Below are positions 8,482-17,454 of a DNA stretch of 64,000 nt, piece by piece. The notes under the pieces are model-generated. The model saw only the letters and a list, made by a program, of their open reading frames with translations. It was not told the origin of the DNA and searched no databases. How positions within the stretch are numbered: position 1 is the stretch's first letter; each line of letters starts with the position of its first letter. The DNA is from CBDCVN01 sp965223585. Lineage in GTDB: Bacteria; Deinococcota; Deinococci; Deinococcales; Trueperaceae. The stretch lies in NCBI GenBank assembly GCA_965223585.1, contig CBDCWW010000012.1:119965-183964 (forward strand), read 5' to 3'. A program made the translations under genes and the position numbers.

Positions 8482-8546
8482 GGTTTAATCTTTTCTGGAG
8501 GGGTAATTGTAAACAAATTAGAGTTCAAGAAATGAAGATAGAAAGA

Positions 8547-8661
8547 TGCCTGAATTGTGATTAGTGTGACAAAGTATGATTTGACAGTGCCAAAAGCAAA
8601 TCTAAGTATTTAAGAGAAAATCAAAGAAATAACAAAAATCAGCTTAATCACAGTTCAGACA
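8547..8661. repeat. MITE-like element, full length
   Basis: 115 bp with imperfect terminal inverted repeats (TGCCTGAATTGTGATT and the complement of TGTCTGAACTGTGATT). It has no coding capacity. Related copies occur in at least six other intergenic regions. No target duplication could be assigned with confidence. Confidence 0.6.
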
Positions 8662-8833
8662 ATATAGTGCTCAACACAAAAATCCCCCCTACTATAAATT
8701 CTGCGAGGTTGTAGGAGCCTGCCCTAGAACATAGTGAAGGGTTCAAGTTCTTAGGTCCTTCTGAACACAAATCTCCCCAATGAGCTTTGGAGCAAGGGTA
8801 AAAATTTAAAGGCACCTAGCATTAACAGAAACT

Positions 8834-10495
8834 CTATTTACGTGCAGCTAATGCAAAGCCAAAACGATCATTTCTTTCCCTGTCATCTAGTACAGCACCA
8901 GCATAACCTTGATACCAAAACTGATTGAATGCAACAGTAATACCTTCAGCAGAACCATACAATACATTAACTGCACCAGCACTGTAAATTGTGCCATTGC
9001 CAAAACCCTCCCGAGGAACACCTATAGCAAGGTCATCTTTACCATCACCATTAAAGTCACCACTAGCTAGTGCAGTGCCAAACTTATCGCCTAGTTCAGC
9101 TACATCTTGTACACCCGATGTATTTTGATCAAAAAACTGACCTGGAGCTGATGGACCGTAAACAAAGCCATAAAAAACCCCAACTCGTCCAGCTTGTGGT
9201 ATATCTCCTACAGATTGCTCAGGAGAACCCACTGCAAGGTCATAAAATCTGTCACCATCGTAGTTACCAGAAGTAAGAACTTCACCAAATCTATAGTTAA
9301 TATTACCTGAGCCATATAAACCATAATTTCCTCTAGCTGTAATGCCATTATCAGAGCCTAGAAAGATGTGTACCATACCTCCATTAGTATTAAGACTTGA
9401 GCCAAGATCTTCTTGAGGTACACCTATAGCCAAATCATCTTTACCATCACCATTAAAATCATTAGATGTCAGTGCACTACCAAATACGTCTAAATATTCT
9501 GCCTCATTAGATACATCAGCAATATCTTGATGCCAAAGAGTGCTACCTACTGTTGTTAATCCTGACTCAGAACCCTGCAAAATTACAACCATACCAGCAC
9601 GTTTAATATCATTAATTTGCTTTAAAGGAATGCCAATAGCTAAGTCATCTTTACCATCTCCATTAAAGTCACCTGCAGTTAGAGCACTGCCAAACACATC
9701 TAACGATTCGTTAGTTGTAAGGCCTATGTTGCCTTGGTGCCAGAGCTGGTTTCCTCTTGCTCTTAGACCTATATTAGAACCATAAAGTATATGTACAGCA
9801 CCAGAGTTATAAATATTTCCAATATCTTCCAAGGGAGTACCAATAGCTAGGTCGTCTTTACCATCACCATTAAAATCACCAACAGCTAAAACTTCTCCGA
9901 AATAATCACCTTCCTCTGCTACACCTCTAATCCCTTTAGTATTTTCAGTCCATATTTGGTTGTCTCTTGAGCTAAGCCCACCACGAAAACCATAAAGCAC
10001 ATTTACCGCACCAGCTTCGTCAATACCAGAGAAGTCTTCCTGACTCACACCAATTGCTAGATCATCCCTTCTATCGCCATCAAAATCTCCAATGGCTAGA
10101 GTCTCACCAAAAACATCATCTATTTCTGCCCGACCTTTAACTCTGCGGCTATCTTGGTTCCAAAACTCATTTCCGTTAGTTGTCAAACCTTCAGGAGCGC
10201 CAAACAAAACATTAACTGCACCAGCGCTAGAAATATCACCAATACTCTCACCCGGCACACCAATGACAAGATCATCTGTACGACCCCTATCTATGCTTGT
10301 AGGAGTCAGAGTTGGATCTGCCTCTTCAACTATACTTTCTTGAGGTACTGTACCTTGTTGTCCACAAGCTGTTAACAGAAGTCCTACTATCAAGATAATA
10401 CTTAAAAGTAAAGAGCTTAGATTAAACATTTTTATACTTCCTACTTGCAATACTTTTCCACTGGTAATTAAAAAAATAAACCTATTTATGAACAT
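8834..10495 (-). CDS. Lipoprotein with seven FG-GAP (integrin-α-type) repeats
   Basis: 553 residues, closely similar to the products at 3733, 17455 and 19536. It has the N-terminal segment MFINRFIFLITSGKVLQVGS, a lipobox LLTAC (Cys44), a threonine-containing linker (PTLTPTSIDRGRTDD), and then seven repeats with DFNGDGKDDLAIGVP-type calcium loops. Blade 6 departs from the consensus (NYDGDRFYDLAVGSP), as it does in the paralogues. It ends FGFALAARK. The ribosome site at the longer start is AAAGGA; an internal ATG with GTAGGAAG is also possible. It is likely exposed on the cell surface. It lies between the astacin gene and the lectin-like lipoprotein gene on the same strand, but each has its own array, so they are not one operon. 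Confidence 0.85.
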   Translation of the reverse strand: MFINRFIFLITSGKVLQVGSIKMFNLSSLLLSIILIVGLLLTACGQQGTVPQESIVEEADPTLTPTSIDRGRTDDLVIGVPGESIGDISSAGAVNVLFGAPEGLTTNGNEFWNQDSRRVKGRAEIDDVFGETLAIGDFDGDRRDDLAIGVSQEDFSGIDEAGAVNVLYGFRGGLSSRDNQIWTENTKGIRGVAEEGDYFGEVLAVGDFNGDGKDDLAIGTPLEDIGNIYNSGAVHILYGSNIGLRARGNQLWHQGNIGLTTNESLDVFGSALTAGDFNGDGKDDLAIGIPLKQINDIKRAGMVVILQGSESGLTTVGSTLWHQDIADVSNEAEYLDVFGSALTSNDFNGDGKDDLAIGVPQEDLGSSLNTNGGMVHIFLGSDNGITARGNYGLYGSGNINYRFGEVLTSGNYDGDRFYDLAVGSPEQSVGDIPQAGRVGVFYGFVYGPSAPGQFFDQNTSGVQDVAELGDKFGTALASGDFNGDGKDDLAIGVPREGFGNGTIYSAGAVNVLYGSAEGITVAFNQFWYQGYAGAVLDDRERNDRFGFALAARK

Positions 10496-10564
10496 GGTTA
10501 GTTCCTTTCTGAATTAAGAAATAGTTAGTGCTATTTCTTTACACTTTTTAGCTTAAGAATCAAG

Positions 10565-10608
10565 CGGCAGCTAATAGGCAAGTTATCGTAAAAAAATCGG
10601 CAGTTTTT
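10565..10608 (-). promoter_or_regulatory. 11-bp direct-repeat array (class A), gene 8834-10495
   Basis: Units start at 10565 (CGGCA), 10576 (AGGCA), 10587 (CGTAA) and 10598 (CGGCA). The inverted repeat GAAATAG/CTATTTC lies about 25-45 bases nearer the start codon. Confidence 0.78.
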
Positions 10609-10690
10609 GTTTATCTTTTGCTGAGAACGCAGAGCGTTTTGGATATACTTTTTGAAACTGAGCTTTGTAACAAGAAGGCAAAATAAAAAT

Positions 10691-10712
10691 CCCTCTACTA
10701 TGTTGCAGAGGG
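10691..10712 (-). terminator. Terminator of gene 10752-12980
   Basis: CCCTCT.C/G.AGAGGG stem followed on the minus strand by ATTTTTATTTT. The same hairpin type follows every 730-residue lipoprotein gene in the window. Confidence 0.75.
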
Positions 10713-10751
10713 ACTAAATATTTTAAGATATACTTTTAATTGTAAAGCAAT

Positions 10752-12980
10752 TTACTCAAATATGTAGGTTGAACCTGAGCTAGCACCGTTATCATCATCT
10801 CCACCAGCTCCTACTACTACAGTACTTCCTGATATGGCTACAGGATGACCAAAGTAGTCAGCAGTTGCTCCATCAGAGGCTACTATTTTCTTAGCTTGCT
10901 CCCATTTGTTGCCACCATTATTGGGCTTAAATATATAGATTGAGCCTGAATTAGTGCCATTATCATCATCTCGGTCAGCTCCTACCACCACCGTATTTCC
11001 TGATACTGCTACAGAATCACCAAATTCGTCACCAGCAGCTCCATCAGAGGCAAGTAATTTTATAACCTGCCCCCATTTGTTGCTGCCACTTTGGTTACGC
11101 TCAAATATATAGACAGAACCTGAACCACTGCCACTGTCATCATCTCTGTAAGCCCCTACTACTATAGTATTTCCTGATACAGCTACAGAGTTACCAAAAT
11201 TATCACCAGCTACTCCATCAGAGACTAGTAGTTTCTTGACCTGCCCCCAACGGTTTCTGTCACCTTGGTTGCGCTCAAATATATAAGCTGAACCTGAATC
11301 AGTACCTTTATCATCAGTTTCCCAAGCCCCTACCACTACAGTATCTCCTGATATAGCTACAGAGCGACCAAATTCGTCACCAGCAGCTCCATCAGAGGCT
11401 AATAGCTTCTTGGCTTCACCCCAATTATCGATACCATCCTTATTGCGCTCAAATACATAGGCTGCACCTGAGTTAAGTCCCTTATCATCATCTTTATAAG
11501 CTGCTCCTACCACTACAGTATCTCCTGATATAGCTACAGAGCGACCAAAACTGTCATTGGATGCTCTATCAGAGGCTAGTAGTTTCTTGACCTGCCCCCA
11601 GCGGTCATTGCCACCTTGGTTGCGCTCAAATATATAGGCTAAACCCGGATAACTGCTGCCATCACCACCCAAGTAAACCCCGATCACCACAGTATTTCCT
11701 GATATAGCTACAGAATGACCAAAGAGTCTATCTTCCTCATCAGGGTTTTGTATTTTCTTGACTAGTACCCACTTACCCTTAGCATTGCGCTCGTATATGT
11801 AGGCTGCACCTGCATCAGCGCCTTTATCATCATTTTTATAGGCACCTACAACCATAGTATCTCTATCTATAGCTACAGAGCCGCCAAAGTAGTCGTAATC
11901 TGCTCCGTCAAAAGCAGTTATCTTACTTTCATCAAACACTACTTGCCTTAGAATCAAATACCCTACAGACTCATTAGGGTGGTTGGTTTCTCTATCTGCT
12001 GACTGCTCTTCTTCTACTCTTACTTGTACACTACCATCAGTTAGACCTCTGTAGCGCAAGCTTGCTGTATCTTCTCCTGCATAAGTCTGCATTCCTGCTA
12101 AAAAGTAACTATCCCCAAATACATCTGCTGTAAAACCATATCTTAGTGTTCTAAAGTTGTGGCTTACTATGTTGCCTGTTTTGGCACTCAAGGCTTGAAA
12201 TTTACCAAAAGGCCCTTCACCAGGTAGGATAGCAATGTAACCAATATCTTCTAAAGGGTGAGTACCATCTGCTCCTTCTTCCTCTTGTACTTTTACCCTA
12301 AACCCTCCTGTTGCTACTTGTTGCCTTGTGGTTACTGCAGCAGGATCGTTTCTACTCTGTACTTGAGTTAGTATGACTGCTCCCTGAGCGGTATAATTTA
12401 CAGAAGGATTTAAAGTAACTTTTTTAAACCTATGATTAGTTTTTACCTTACCAACCTCATATACTAATCCATTTGTCCACAACCCTGATTCCATCACTAA
12501 GTAAGTAACTATCTCTTTGCCATGAGCACCATCAAGATAATCCCACTCATCTATTTGAAATTCAAAGCCTTGACTTGTTACATTCCTTATCCTTATCACT
12601 GCTGGATCTCCACTGTTATACGATAAAGGTTGCATTATCACTACTGGATTCCTAAACTCATTTAGGAAACTTATTTTGTGCCACCTATTAGGGTTACCTT
12701 GTCTGACAAATACTTTACCTACTTCACCAATAATGTCATTAGTCTCTATAGCTGCACTAGTCGATAACTGATTTCCATTACTCATAGCACTACGCTGCAG
12801 AAATACCACTTCACTAACATCTGGAACTACATCTGGTGGTACATCAGTAAAAGGAGCTTTATCTGTAATTATCTCTTCTTGACCTGTTTGAACATCAGGA
12901 ATCTCTTTGCTTGGACTACCAACATTCTGACAACCAAATAACATTATTAAAACTACTAATATGGAAAAATATTTAAACAT
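10752..12980 (-). CDS. Lipoprotein: three lectin-like modules plus seven-repeat propeller
   Basis: 742 residues from ATG at 12980, which has AGGAG 8 bases upstream (a GTG three codons earlier is less likely). The lipobox LFGC is followed by an acidic linker. Residues about 70-355 hold three tandem modules of about 90 residues sharing 'F.NPVVI.Q..S....DPA..R..N.T..GF......E......HP.E.vGYL'. These resemble H-type-lectin-like β-sandwiches, a tentative match. Seven repeats of 'DGA.GD.FG.SVAISG.TVVVGA.DDD.G..SGSAYIFERN..G...WGQVKKLL.S' complete the protein, ending exactly at SGSTYIFE. It is probably a surface-anchored binding protein. It is transcribed divergently from regulator 1 with the array between them. 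Confidence 0.82.
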   Translation of the reverse strand: MFKYFSILVVLIMLFGCQNVGSPSKEIPDVQTGQEEIITDKAPFTDVPPDVVPDVSEVVFLQRSAMSNGNQLSTSAAIETNDIIGEVGKVFVRQGNPNRWHKISFLNEFRNPVVIMQPLSYNSGDPAVIRIRNVTSQGFEFQIDEWDYLDGAHGKEIVTYLVMESGLWTNGLVYEVGKVKTNHRFKKVTLNPSVNYTAQGAVILTQVQSRNDPAAVTTRQQVATGGFRVKVQEEEGADGTHPLEDIGYIAILPGEGPFGKFQALSAKTGNIVSHNFRTLRYGFTADVFGDSYFLAGMQTYAGEDTASLRYRGLTDGSVQVRVEEEQSADRETNHPNESVGYLILRQVVFDESKITAFDGADYDYFGGSVAIDRDTMVVGAYKNDDKGADAGAAYIYERNAKGKWVLVKKIQNPDEEDRLFGHSVAISGNTVVIGVYLGGDGSSYPGLAYIFERNQGGNDRWGQVKKLLASDRASNDSFGRSVAISGDTVVVGAAYKDDDKGLNSGAAYVFERNKDGIDNWGEAKKLLASDGAAGDEFGRSVAISGDTVVVGAWETDDKGTDSGSAYIFERNQGDRNRWGQVKKLLVSDGVAGDNFGNSVAVSGNTIVVGAYRDDDSGSGSGSVYIFERNQSGSNKWGQVIKLLASDGAAGDEFGDSVAVSGNTVVVGADRDDDNGTNSGSIYIFKPNNGGNKWEQAKKIVASDGATADYFGHPVAISGSTVVVGAGGDDDNGASSGSTYIFE

Positions 12981-13040
12981 TTTAATCACTCCTAAGATTT
13001 CTAGTTCCTACTGGAACTTTAACTAAGATAGGATAGTGAT

Positions 13041-13084
13041 CGGCAGCTAACCGGCAAGTTATCGTTAAAAAAACGGCAGTTTTA
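13041..13084 (-). promoter_or_regulatory. 11-bp direct-repeat array (class A) between lipoprotein gene and regulator 1
   Basis: Units start at 13041 (CGGCA), 13052 (CGGCA), 13063 (CGTTA) and 13074 (CGGCA). The inverted repeat AGTTCC/GGAACT is at 13003-13018. The array lies in a divergent 173-bp gap, so it could control the regulator gene as well. Confidence 0.8.
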
Positions 13085-13138
13085 CCCAGTCTTTTCTGGA
13101 AGTCAATAACAAGAGGCCAAAGTATTAAATGATAAATT

Positions 13139-13147
13139 TGCTAGAAT
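13139..13147 (+). promoter_or_regulatory. Extended -10 promoter of regulator 1, leaderless geometry
   Basis: TGCTAGAAT: an extended -10 whose last base is six bases before ATG at 13154, so transcription would begin at about the A of the start codon. The same spacing is kept at all five regulator genes, and none has a ribosome site. Confidence 0.7.
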
Positions 13148-13153
13148 GAAATG

Positions 13154-16100
13154 ATGGAGAATAAAACAAGCCAAGCTCTACTACACATCAACTTATTAGG
13201 AACTCCAGAGGTGTGTTTTGAAAATGGCACTCCTTTACAAATACCCAAAAAGCTGCTAGCACTATTAGCTCATATAGCTATTGAAAAGAAAGCTGTACAA
13301 AGGGCTAAGCTAATATTACTGTTTTGGAGTGATGTAACTGATGATCTAGCACGCAGTAGTTTACGTACAGGATTGTCAGAGCTAAAAAAGATATTAGGGG
13401 AATATATAAAACCAAGTAGACATACAGTAAGCCTTGATTGGGAAAAACCAATTCAAGTAGATGCTTTAGAGTTAGAGGCAGCACTTGGTAAGGAACTAAT
13501 TGATTTAGAGAAGTTAGACCAAGCCATTACCTCTTATAGGGGGAACTTTCTAGCAGGTTTAGAAATAAAAGATGCCCCAGAATTTGATGATTGGTGCCTA
13601 AGCCAACAAGAACACTATCAACAAATTGCTTTTGAGGCGTTTGATAAGCTCATAGGGAGTGAGGAAGATAAAAAAGATTATAGCAGTGCTTTAAAATATG
13701 CACAGGGCATGTTGAGCCTAGATCAATTGCGAGAGGAATCGCATTATAAGCTTATTTATTTACAGGCCAAGCAAGGAAATAGAGCAGCAGCACTACAGCA
13801 GTATGAAAAATGCCGGCAAATACTAGCAGAAAATCTAGCAATAGAACCAAGTGAAGCAATAGAAAATTTAATTGCCCAAATCAAATCAGGAGAGTTAGGG
13901 CAACTAAGTCAATCTTCAGCGGTACATATTCCAGCAACTGAAATAAGTAATATTCCTAGCTCATTACCTACAAACCTTACTCCGCCAGCATTCTTAGCAG
14001 AGGAAGAGAGTTCAGTCAGAGAAACATTATTTGTAGGTAGAAAAGCAGAACTAGACCAATTGCATAAAGCGCTAAGATTAGTAGGTGAAAACAAAGGACA
14101 AGTGAGATTGGTACTAGGCAATGCAGGCCAAGGGAAGTCATACTTACTACAACAATTTACAGATAAGGCACTAGAAGCAAATCCAGAGCTACTAGTGCTA
14201 ACAGGCTATTGTGATCAACAATCAGGAATAGGAGATCCATATTTACCGTTTAGACACATATTGTTACTACTTTTGGGAGATGTAGAAGCACAGTGGCATG
14301 GAGGGTTAATAAGTACAGGACATGCAAAGCGCTTGTGGGAAGCTATGGGAGAAACAGTGCCCCAGATAGCAAAATATGCCCCTGATTTAATTACTAATTT
14401 TTTGATAGATGCGCCATTAATTGAAAGGCTAGTAGTAGCAGGTTTAGAGAAAGAGCCTTGGTTTGATAAGGTTGTAAACTTAACAAGTGAAAAACCTTTG
14501 GGAGCATTAGAACAAACCAAAATAATTTCTTTGTATGTTAGTGCCTTGCAAGCTATTGCAAAAATTAGACCAGTTCTACTTATCTTAGAAGATACCCACT
14601 GGATAGATTCTTCTTCAGCAGCATTATTTAACTATTTGAGCAGACATGTAGCAAGAAATCGAATTTTATTAATAGGATCTTACAGATCAAGCGATGTATC
14701 AATAAGTGAATCTCACCCTATGCTGGAAATCAGCAGAGAGTTACATCGTTTATATGGAGCTATAGACATCAATTTAGAAGATCAAAAGGTAGATGATGAG
14801 CGTGAGTTTGTAAATGCCTATCTTGATAGCGAAGCAAATGAGCTAGATAGTAATTTTAGAGAGGTTTTTTTTAAACATACCCAAGGACACGCTTTGTTTA
14901 CTGCCGAGTTGCTGAGTGCCATGAAAGATAGGGGAGATCTTTATCAGCAAGGTGGTAAGTGGCTTGCCAAGGACACTATAGATTGGCATACTTTGCCAGC
15001 TAAAGTAGAAGGGGTTATAGAGGTAAGAATTGGCCATTTGCCTAATGAACAACGTGAATTACTAAGTGTAGCAAGTGTGCAAGGCGAGGCGTTTATAGGT
15101 GAGGCAGTAGCGCAAGTGCAAAAGCAAGATGAGCGAGAGGTTATTCGGGCATTTAGTAACGAGATAGACAAAAGGCATAGACTAGTACAATCGGAACGAA
15201 TGGAGCGCCTTGGTAAGCAACGACTATCTCACTACCGTTTTCGACATAACCTTTTTCAACAATATGTTTATAGCAATTTAGCTGAAACTGAACGCACTTA
15301 CTTACATGAAGACATAGCTTTTATCCTAGAAGATATTTATGGTGAGAAAGCCAAGGACATAGCACCACAACTAGCTTGGCACTTTGAGCAAGCTGGTAAT
15401 ATTGAAAAGACTTTGGAGTATTTGCTAGTTGCAGGACAACAAGCACAGACATTAGGTTCAAATAAAGAAGCTATTGCCCATTATGAACGTGGTTTAGCTC
15501 TTATTAATCAATTGCCTAAAGCAGCAGAATTAACATCTATAGAATTAGGTTTTCAAGCTGGGTTAGGTATGGCACTTTTACCTGTTGAGGGCAACCAATC
15601 TGCAAGAGTGCGGGTTGCTTTAGAGCGTGCTTTGGAATTATGTCATCAAGCTGGGGAAACAAATCCCCAACTGATAACAGCTTATGAAGATTTAACTCAT
15701 CATACTGCTTCTAGTAGTAATTTATCACTACAAACTTGTTTAGATTGGTCAAGTGAACTTAAGGCAATACCTGATAAACAAAAAGAGTTGGCACATCTAG
15801 CCACAGCAGACACTTTATTAATATCAGCCTATTTTTTTCTTGGCCATAACGATAAGGTGGTAGAGCTAGGGTATTCATTTCTTAGTGAGGGTAATGTTGA
15901 TGAATCTAACAATAAGAATATGATTTGCCATTACACTCATGACCAACGTGTAATACTAGTACCTATATTGTCTTGGGCGCTTTGTTTTAAGGGCAAACTG
16001 AAGGAGGCTAAAACACTGATAACCAAAGAACCACTGCCTGACTATAGAAATGCAGCAGGTAGGGCAATGTTTCTAGCGCTATCTGTTCCTAGCTACCAAT

Positions 16101-16711
16101 TTATGCATGATTTTACTAGCTTGAAAGCTATGACTGATGAACTTTTAAAATTAGCAAACGAGAAAGGCTATTCTTTTTGGGAATCATGGGGCCTTGTTAG
16201 TCATGGCTGGGCTCGAGCACAACTAGGCGAAGTGGAAGCAGGTATTGTTGAAATACAGCAGGGTCTAAACGCTGTTAAAGTGTCAGGAGGCCTGCCTATA
16301 ACTTCATATTTACTAGCAATGTTGGCTGAAGGCTTAATGCTAAAATATGAATACAATAAGGCTTTAAATGTTTTGGAGGAAGCATTTGAGCATAGCAAGA
16401 AAAAGGGTGAGTTCTTTTATCTATCTCAACTTAATCAACTAAAGGGTAAGTGCTTACAAAAACTAGGGGCAGAAACTACAGAGGTTGAGCAGTACTTTAG
16501 GCAAGCTATGGTTGTAGCTAAGAAACAAGGTGCTTGTATGCTCGAGCTACAAGCCACCCTATCCCTAGCAAAATACTGGCAGGCTAAGGGTAAACTAGAA
16601 AAGGCTCACTCACTACTAAAAGAACTATTGGAACGTATAACTCCTATAGTAGACATAGGCAACATACCTGAGCATGTAGAAGCACAAGAGATGCTCGCTG
16701 GCTTAGCCTAA
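13154..16711 (+). CDS. SARP/BTAD-STAND transcriptional regulator 1
   Basis: 1185 residues. Residues about 8-100 form an OmpR/SARP-like winged-helix domain (HINLLGTPEV, then SLRTGLSELKKILG). Residues about 105-250 are the bacterial transcriptional activation (BTAD) helical domain (YRGNFLAGLE, HYKLIYLQAKQGNRAAALQQYEKC split across it). Residues about 293-560 are an AAA/STAND ATPase with Walker A GNAGQGKS (322-329) and Walker B LLILEDTHWID (about 475). The C-terminal 550 residues are TPR-like helical repeats, the probable sensor. It should bind direct repeats and activate neighbouring genes. I chose ATG 13154 over 13151 because it matches the N-termini (ME.K) and promoter spacing of the four paralogues. 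Signal and targets are inferred. Confidence 0.9.
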   Translation: MENKTSQALLHINLLGTPEVCFENGTPLQIPKKLLALLAHIAIEKKAVQRAKLILLFWSDVTDDLARSSLRTGLSELKKILGEYIKPSRHTVSLDWEKPIQVDALELEAALGKELIDLEKLDQAITSYRGNFLAGLEIKDAPEFDDWCLSQQEHYQQIAFEAFDKLIGSEEDKKDYSSALKYAQGMLSLDQLREESHYKLIYLQAKQGNRAAALQQYEKCRQILAENLAIEPSEAIENLIAQIKSGELGQLSQSSAVHIPATEISNIPSSLPTNLTPPAFLAEEESSVRETLFVGRKAELDQLHKALRLVGENKGQVRLVLGNAGQGKSYLLQQFTDKALEANPELLVLTGYCDQQSGIGDPYLPFRHILLLLLGDVEAQWHGGLISTGHAKRLWEAMGETVPQIAKYAPDLITNFLIDAPLIERLVVAGLEKEPWFDKVVNLTSEKPLGALEQTKIISLYVSALQAIAKIRPVLLILEDTHWIDSSSAALFNYLSRHVARNRILLIGSYRSSDVSISESHPMLEISRELHRLYGAIDINLEDQKVDDEREFVNAYLDSEANELDSNFREVFFKHTQGHALFTAELLSAMKDRGDLYQQGGKWLAKDTIDWHTLPAKVEGVIEVRIGHLPNEQRELLSVASVQGEAFIGEAVAQVQKQDEREVIRAFSNEIDKRHRLVQSERMERLGKQRLSHYRFRHNLFQQYVYSNLAETERTYLHEDIAFILEDIYGEKAKDIAPQLAWHFEQAGNIEKTLEYLLVAGQQAQTLGSNKEAIAHYERGLALINQLPKAAELTSIELGFQAGLGMALLPVEGNQSARVRVALERALELCHQAGETNPQLITAYEDLTHHTASSSNLSLQTCLDWSSELKAIPDKQKELAHLATADTLLISAYFFLGHNDKVVELGYSFLSEGNVDESNNKNMICHYTHDQRVILVPILSWALCFKGKLKEAKTLITKEPLPDYRNAAGRAMFLALSVPSYQFMHDFTSLKAMTDELLKLANEKGYSFWESWGLVSHGWARAQLGEVEAGIVEIQQGLNAVKVSGGLPITSYLLAMLAEGLMLKYEYNKALNVLEEAFEHSKKKGEFFYLSQLNQLKGKCLQKLGAETTEVEQYFRQAMVVAKKQGACMLELQATLSLAKYWQAKGKLEKAHSLLKELLERITPIVDIGNIPEHVEAQEMLAGLA

Positions 16712-16819
16712 ACAGATTCAATATTGCAAGTAAAAATTTTTGCTAAGCAAGGATTCCTTCCAAAGTTCAAAGATTGCTAGATTTTCAGTCTAACAATCTC
16801 TGAATTTAACTAAGAGGAG

Positions 16820-17062
16820 TTACTTCTTAAGTGCTTGTTGTCCAATAGCACTAGAATCTAAACCTTGGGTTTAAGATCAACATTGTAGCCGTTATCTTGC
16901 ATGCCATTCGGATCTATACCGTTCGTGCTTAGGCTATTCATGATTCATGCGTACGCCATTCATCCATACGCCGTTAGAACCTTTACTTGCTATTGCTGTT
17001 GAAGCAAGAAAACCAATGAATAAAATACTGCTAATAAAAACGAACTTCTTAAGTGATTTCAT
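16820..17062 (-). pseudogene. Broken second copy of the pentapeptide-repeat protein
   Basis: It starts MKSLKKFVFISSILFIGFLAS like the intact copy at 1475-1777. After only two NG units it hits a frameshift and stop (MNHE*). A second frame resumes NSLSTNGIDPNGMQDNG and is then broken again by a one-base loss before the conserved end (QALKK). The downstream hairpin (about 16764-16798) and the upstream 5' inverted repeat and array are all retained. The rest of the 16712-17454 gap holds only these elements and the terminators of the next gene. Confidence 0.8.
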
Positions 17063-17153
17063 AATATCTATCCTTTCTGAACTTGCTGTCTGCAAGTCTA
17101 GAGCAAGAAATAGTGGGTGCTATTTCTTTACGCTGTTTAGCTTAAAAACCAAG

Positions 17154-17197
17154 CGGCAGATTATTGGCAAGTTATCGTTCAAAAAATGGCAGTTTTT
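17154..17197 (-). promoter_or_regulatory. 11-bp direct-repeat array upstream of the pentapeptide pseudogene
   Basis: Units start at 17154 (CGGCA), 17165 (TGGCA), 17176 (CGTTC) and 17187 (TGGCA). Two units have lost the leading C, which suggests decay now that the gene is broken. Confidence 0.7.
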
Positions 17198-17392
17198 GTT
17201 TAGGTTGTCTGCTCAAGTAATTGCAAGCAACTTACAGTTCAGACAGATAATGCTCAACAAAAAAAATCCCCCTACTATAAATCCTATGAGGTTGTAGGGG
17301 TTTACCCTCGAAGGCAATGAAGGGTTCAAGTTTTTGAACCCCTCTGAGCACAAATTTCCCCAATGAGCTTCGCAACAAGGGGAAAACTTAAA

Positions 17393-17418
17393 GGCTCGAG
17401 CTTCTTGGAGCTCGAGCC
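17393..17418 (-). terminator. Terminator of gene 17455-19116
   Basis: GGCTCGAGC/GCTCGAGCC stem, as at 3669-3694, followed on the minus strand by a short T-containing run. Confidence 0.65.
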
Positions 17419-17454
17419 TTTAAAACATAAAAGCACCTAGCATTAACAGAAGCT

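Noticed and set aside
16947..17297. Plus-strand open frame of 116 codons
   Set aside because: It covers the antisense of the pentapeptide pseudogene plus its operator array, with no ribosome site and no coding character.
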